Shown here piece by piece: positions 18,381-21,014 of a stretch of DNA of 21,014 nt. Location of the stretch: positions 1 to 21,014 of the forward strand of contig CAZUOL010000059.1 of assembly GCA_964621845.1 (NCBI GenBank), in the 5' to 3' direction. Position numbers and translations under genes: made by a program. How positions within the stretch are numbered: the first letter of the stretch is position 1; the number at the start of each line of letters is the position of its first letter. Below the pieces are notes generated by a model. That model did no database searches and had not been told where the DNA came from. It saw nothing but the letters and a program-made list of their open reading frames with translations. Source of the stretch: CAYRKQ01 sp964621845 (GTDB lineage Bacteria > Patescibacteriota > Saccharimonadia > Saccharimonadales > UBA7683).

Positions 18381-18629
18381 ATGCCCCAAACCTATCAAGG
18401 AACTGTTCGGCTCGACCGAGAAGTACCACATATCGATCAAACCCCTTTACAGACTGCAGGCTCGACAGCCGAAAGGGAGCGCATTGATGCCATCTTCAGT
18501 GATGCCGAAATCGGACAGCAGGCATTGACTGCACGTCTTGGTAAGGTTGCATTTGACTGGGGAACAGCAATACTACCACACGATACAAGCTTTGTTCGCT
18601 ATGATCACATAACTGGAGAATGTCTGTAA
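18381..18629 (+). CDS. Orphan protein, first gene of a pair (82 aa)
   Basis: Unrecognised. AAAAGGAG lies about ten bases before the ATG at 18381, which is preferred to the in-frame ATG at 18360 inside the leader. The protein is soluble and acidic, with one helix (AERERIDAIFSDAEIGQQAL) and a strand-like end (GKVAFDWGTAILPHD). Its TAA stop overlaps the ATG of the next gene (TAATG), so the two are translationally coupled and probably work together. Confidence 0.65.
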   Translation: MPQTYQGTVRLDREVPHIDQTPLQTAGSTAERERIDAIFSDAEIGQQALTARLGKVAFDWGTAILPHDTSFVRYDHITGECL

Positions 18630-19063
18630 TGACCGATGGCACGACACCCAATAGCAGTAAAATGCCCGAGGATCTCGCTCGACTTGAAGCCGCCAGAAGA
18701 CTATATGCAGAAATAATGGCAGAGCGAGCTATCGGAGCGTCAACCGATTCCGACTCGAATCCAGCAGCATCATTCAAACTAGCTGAACCAACCGTCAATG
18801 AGCCAAAAACCCGTGCTGTTGTCCGCAGCATTACAGAAGCACCAAGCTATGTATCGGTACCGAACTTATCAACATGGGATTGGCCAGAAGTAACTGATCA
18901 CACTTATTTTGACGGTGCATCGCAAACAGCCGAGCAGCCTGATATGCCGGAGGTTATTATTGACTTACGCACACAACAAACACCGACCTCTACAAATCTA
19001 TGGGAACTCACGGGCGCAAGCAATGGCGAACACCCTGGATACCCAGTTGACGATCTCCTGTAA
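18629..19063 (+). CDS. Orphan protein, second gene of the pair (144 aa)
   Basis: Unrecognised. The start at 18629 (in TAATG) is preferred because GGAG lies ten bases upstream; an in-frame ATG at 18620 would sit almost on top of that site. The N-terminus has a helix (MPEDLARLEAARRLYAEIMA). The rest is Thr/Ser/Pro/Glu rich and probably disordered, with short conserved-looking patches (NLSTWDWPEVTDHTYFDG and EVIIDLRTQQTP near the end). Such patches in a flexible chain could be binding motifs for a partner, perhaps the product of the preceding gene. Confidence 0.65.
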   Translation: MTDGTTPNSSKMPEDLARLEAARRLYAEIMAERAIGASTDSDSNPAASFKLAEPTVNEPKTRAVVRSITEAPSYVSVPNLSTWDWPEVTDHTYFDGASQTAEQPDMPEVIIDLRTQQTPTSTNLWELTGASNGEHPGYPVDDLL

Positions 19064-19111
19064 CTATTTGCCTTTCGCTCCTTGCTGATGTTACGATGAA
19101 CACTGCACACC

Positions 19112-19885
19112 ATGATTACGTATCTCCTCATAAATTTATTCAGTGTTATCTGTATCAACCTGATCGGCTTCAGCATTGCATATAGAAAGAAGACTGATAA
19201 ACTTACTGACTTTTCGTATGCACTCAGTTTTATAACACTGGCTGTTGTTTCATTGGTGCTGAGTGGCAATCTTAACGCCCCAAACGTGCTTTTAGTAGTA
19301 CTTGTGACCGCCTGGGCGCTGCGTCTTGGGAGTTATTTGGTCATTCGTATCAGAAGATGGGGAAGAGATGCCCGCTTTGATGAAATAAGAAACAATGCTC
19401 GTAAGTTTTTAGGGTTCTGGGTACTGCAGGCTCTTACCGCGTGGTGCGTGATGATTGCTCCGCAGCTTTTCTTATGGCAAAATCAAAGCAACCAGCTTGG
19501 GCAGCCAAGCTACCTCGGCCTCATTATCTTTGCCTTTGCGCTCACTTTTGAAGCAGTTGCCGATTACCAACTATATCGGTTCACTGGTGCCTCAGAGAAC
19601 AAAGGACGATTTATAAACAAAGGGTTGTGGAAGTATTCACGACACCCAAACTATTTTGGTGAAATTATGGTGTGGCTTGGTGCATGGGTATATACGCTTT
19701 CCGCCCTCGCGCTGCCACAAAAAGTAATTGGCTTCATCACACCCCTTACTATTTATGTCATGATTCGATTCATCAGTGGGGTACCAAAGCTTGAAAAAAG
19801 TGCAGAAAAGAAATGGGGCGAAGATGCAGATTATCAGGCATATAAAAAGCGTACCGGCCTACTTATACCAAAGCCCCGGCTATAA
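19112..19885 (+). CDS. DUF1295-family integral membrane protein
   Basis: A 257-residue protein with about six or seven transmembrane helices. The signature GLWKYSRHPNYFGEIMVW near residue 170-187 is that of the DUF1295 / steroid 5-alpha-reductase C-terminal / isoprenylcysteine methyltransferase-like superfamily. In this superfamily the His-Pro-Asn and Glu residues lie in a cofactor-binding pocket (NADPH or SAM). Bacterial DUF1295 proteins have no firmly established substrate, and I do not assign one. The N-terminal part is typical of the family (DFSYALSFITLAVVSL, then WALRLGSYLVIRI). It converges with the rhodanese gene; the stops are one base apart. Confidence 0.88.
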   Translation: MITYLLINLFSVICINLIGFSIAYRKKTDKLTDFSYALSFITLAVVSLVLSGNLNAPNVLLVVLVTAWALRLGSYLVIRIRRWGRDARFDEIRNNARKFLGFWVLQALTAWCVMIAPQLFLWQNQSNQLGQPSYLGLIIFAFALTFEAVADYQLYRFTGASENKGRFINKGLWKYSRHPNYFGEIMVWLGAWVYTLSALALPQKVIGFITPLTIYVMIRFISGVPKLEKSAEKKWGEDADYQAYKKRTGLLIPKPRL

Positions 19886-19886
19886 A

Positions 19887-20144
19887 TTACAGATATTTAG
19901 CAGTCACTTGCTGCTTGTTAATACCGTTCACTATGTTCGTAAACCCTTGTTGACGGAGCAGGTGAGCACATACATTTGAACGACTCCCCGACACGCAGTA
20001 GAGTATCAGCTCTGTGTCTTTTGCGACGCCTTCAAGTTTTTTTGCTCCAGACATAATTTCGGTCGGTGGAATATTGAGGGCCCCTTTAACATGATCTCGG
20101 GCGTATTCTTCGGGTTCACGCACATCGATTATTATTCGCTGCAT
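19887..20144 (-). CDS. Single-domain rhodanese-like protein (85 aa)
   Basis: A minimal rhodanese fold: it begins IIIDVREPEEYARDHVKGALNIP, the standard N-terminal block, and has the active-site loop YCVSGSRS with the catalytic cysteine at residue 50. Such proteins carry sulfur as a persulfide in thiosulfate/sulfide metabolism or tRNA thiolation. The length is normal for a stand-alone domain. The ATG follows an extended -10 box (TGC then TATACT) by seven bases, so the message is probably leaderless even though another leftward gene ends 20 bp upstream. Confidence 0.9.
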   Translation of the reverse strand: MQRIIIDVREPEEYARDHVKGALNIPPTEIMSGAKKLEGVAKDTELILYCVSGSRSNVCAHLLRQQGFTNIVNGINKQQVTAKYL

Positions 20145-20151
20145 ATCTAAT

Positions 20152-20160
20152 AGTATAGCA
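20152..20160 (-). promoter_or_regulatory. Extended -10 promoter of rhodanese gene
   Basis: On the minus strand TGC precedes TATACT (20152-20157), and the ATG starts seven bases later. No -35 is evident. Confidence 0.6.
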
Positions 20161-20164
20161 ATAG

Positions 20165-20680
20165 CTATCTATTTTTTGCGAAATGCCTACCCATCCAAGC
20201 GCAGACAGTGGCAGCAAAGAATGCCGAGAAACCATAGAAGCAGCTGGTCCTAAAGGGGCTTGTCATAAGTTTGCCGGGGCTACAGCTCGTAGCAGTGCCT
20301 TTTGGAGTAGTATAAAAACGATAAAAAAGTGGCATATTATTAAAAAGGGCGAATAGTGTGCTACCAATCAGCAGGTACATGAGCTTCCGTTGTTCTTGTT
20401 TCCGCCGGAGCTCATCCTTCAACACCAGCAGCCGTACCGTCCAGCCCGCGCAAAACGTAAATGAAATGGTGCCCCAAAAACAGGGCGTGAGCAACGGATT
20501 CTTGGTGACAGTACCACTAAAGGTAAGTAAGGCATCCAATCCTTTGGCTTCGTTGAGACAATAGAATTGCACGTCACGCAGTATAGTGCCCCACCCAACA
20601 TAGCAACCAATAACTAAGCAGAGCAGCTGCAGCACTAACCAAAATTTATAATGATACACTAACGATTTTATTTGATTCAT
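20165..20680 (-). CDS. Four-helix membrane protein (171 aa)
   Basis: Unrecognised. Four hydrophobic segments are visible: FWLVLQLLCLVIGCYVGWG, then a segment around PCFWGTISFTFCAGWTVRLL, then LMYLLIGSTLFALFNNMPLF, then FYGFSAFFAATVCAWMG, with a basic loop between the second and third (KDELRRKQEQRK). It has seven or more cysteines, unusual for its size. The start at 20680 is chosen over 20716 because a promoter (TTGCGT-N17-TATAGT) ends seven bases before it. It lies upstream of the rhodanese gene; a sulfur-transport role by association would be speculation. Confidence 0.72.
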   Translation of the reverse strand: MNQIKSLVYHYKFWLVLQLLCLVIGCYVGWGTILRDVQFYCLNEAKGLDALLTFSGTVTKNPLLTPCFWGTISFTFCAGWTVRLLVLKDELRRKQEQRKLMYLLIGSTLFALFNNMPLFYRFYTTPKGTATSCSPGKLMTSPFRTSCFYGFSAFFAATVCAWMGRHFAKNR

Positions 20681-20687
20681 ATATATA

Positions 20688-20716
20688 ACTATAAGCGAAA
20701 TGTAATCACGACGCAA
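20688..20716 (-). promoter_or_regulatory. Promoter of leaderless membrane-protein gene
   Basis: TTGCGT (20711-20716), 17-bp spacer, TATAGT (20688-20693) on the minus strand; ATG seven bases later. The -35 lies inside the inverted repeat at 20705-20735. Confidence 0.65.
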
Positions 20717-20735
20717 TTTTTAATAGCGTCGTGAT
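20705..20735. repeat. Perfect 10-bp inverted repeat overlapping a -35 box
   Basis: ATCACGACGC (20705-20714) and GCGTCGTGAT (20726-20735) flank an 11-base A/T-rich spacer. It could be the terminator of the Rpf-like gene to its right (no long U-run follows) or an operator for the promoter it overlaps. Confidence 0.7.
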
Positions 20736-20787
20736 AGAACCTGAAGTAAACCGTAGCGTGAGGCCGTTACGGCTGCGTAATGAATAC

Positions 20788-21014
20788 CTAGCGTAATCCG
20801 GCTCGAGCCGCACATACAGGCCACGCCCCCCAGCCTTGTCGAGCTTGCAACATCTGAGCACGTTTTATTTGCTCGGATTTACTGGCCTGACTAGGCAATC
20901 CCTGGCCACCCACCGCAGCCCAGCTTCCAGCGCTAAACTGCAATCCACCGTAGTAGCCGTTACCAGTGTTGGTTGACCAATTACCACCAGATTCACAGGC
21001 CGCAATTTGATCCC
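20788..21014 (-). CDS. Rpf/lysozyme-like cell-wall hydrolase, C-terminal part (truncated by window)
   Basis: On the minus strand the frame from the window edge reads DQIAACESGGNWSTNTGNGY, then YGGLQFSAGSWAAVGGQGLP, then a helix with KSEQIKRAQMLQA and RQGWGAWPVC. This is the resuscitation-promoting-factor / transglycosylase-like fold, with the catalytic glutamate in ACESGGNW. Rpf proteins cleave peptidoglycan glycan strands outside the cell. The stop is at 20788-20790. The start, signal peptide and any binding domains lie outside the window. In an epibiont such an enzyme could act on its own wall or that of the host; that is inference. Confidence 0.92.
   Translation of the reverse strand, partial: DQIAACESGGNWSTNTGNGYYGGLQFSAGSWAAVGGQGLPSQASKSEQIKRAQMLQARQGWGAWPVCAARAGLR

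Noticed and set aside
18346..18528. 60-codon ORF starting in the leader before the 82-aa gene
   Set aside because: Overlaps the 82-aa gene in another frame; it has no ribosome binding site, whereas the 82-aa frame has AAAAGGAG.
1..21014. UGA recoding, tRNA genes, CRISPR, insertion sequences
   Set aside because: UGA ends recognised genes at full length; no cloverleaf, spaced direct repeats, transposase or terminal repeats were found by eye. A tRNA scan would be a better test.

Overview
The window looks like a small-genome bacterium of the Patescibacteria (CPR), most likely Candidatus Saccharibacteria (TM7). This is inferred from gene content and style, not from a marker search. The signs are compact genes, many orphan small proteins, a shortened MetK, flavin-dependent rather than ThyA-type thymidylate synthesis, a mix of Shine-Dalgarno and leaderless genes, and UGA used as a normal stop (for example the ends of the kinase and dcd), which argues against the recoded SR1/Gracilibacteria.

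Layout. 1-487: C-terminal part of a sensor histidine kinase. 484-3501: secretion/transcription/translation cluster secE, nusG, small orphan, rplK, small orphan, rplA, with an L1-binding site before rplA and a strong terminator after it. 3570-8338: a deoxypyrimidine block with a 55-residue orphan, thymidylate kinase, cytidine-deaminase-like protein, dCTP deaminase-like protein, and a 787-residue fusion of a second thymidylate kinase with a double ThyX-like region. 8327-10267: three orphan genes (two leftward, one rightward), each behind an attenuator leader. 10289-11494: L10 leader, rplJ, rplL, terminator. 11514-12290: two leftward orphans. 12310-13435: SAM-riboswitch-controlled metK. 13452-19063: mostly orphan genes, one with a further leader-peptide attenuator, plus a secreted/lipoprotein candidate and a 39-residue membrane peptide. 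19112-21014: DUF1295-type membrane enzyme, rhodanese, four-helix membrane protein, and the C-terminal part of an Rpf/lysozyme-like cell-wall enzyme.

The main discovery candidate is a set of four ribosome-mediated attenuators at 8770-8940(-), 9377-9552(-), 9562-9727(+) and 13452-13588(+). Each has a promoter, a short ORF starting 7-8 nt after the -10 box (so apparently leaderless), a run of related codons (Tyr-Trp-Phe-Ile-Val; Ile-Val-Val-Leu-Leu-Leu-Val; five Leu; four Ile), and then mutually exclusive antiterminator and U-tailed terminator helices. They precede four unrelated orphan proteins rather than amino-acid biosynthesis genes. In an organism that probably takes its amino acids from a host, this suggests an amino-acid-starvation response controlling unknown accessory proteins.

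A second general feature is leaderless transcription: at least ten ORFs start 6-8 nt downstream of a recognisable -10 box. No tRNA, rRNA, CRISPR array or insertion sequence was seen.
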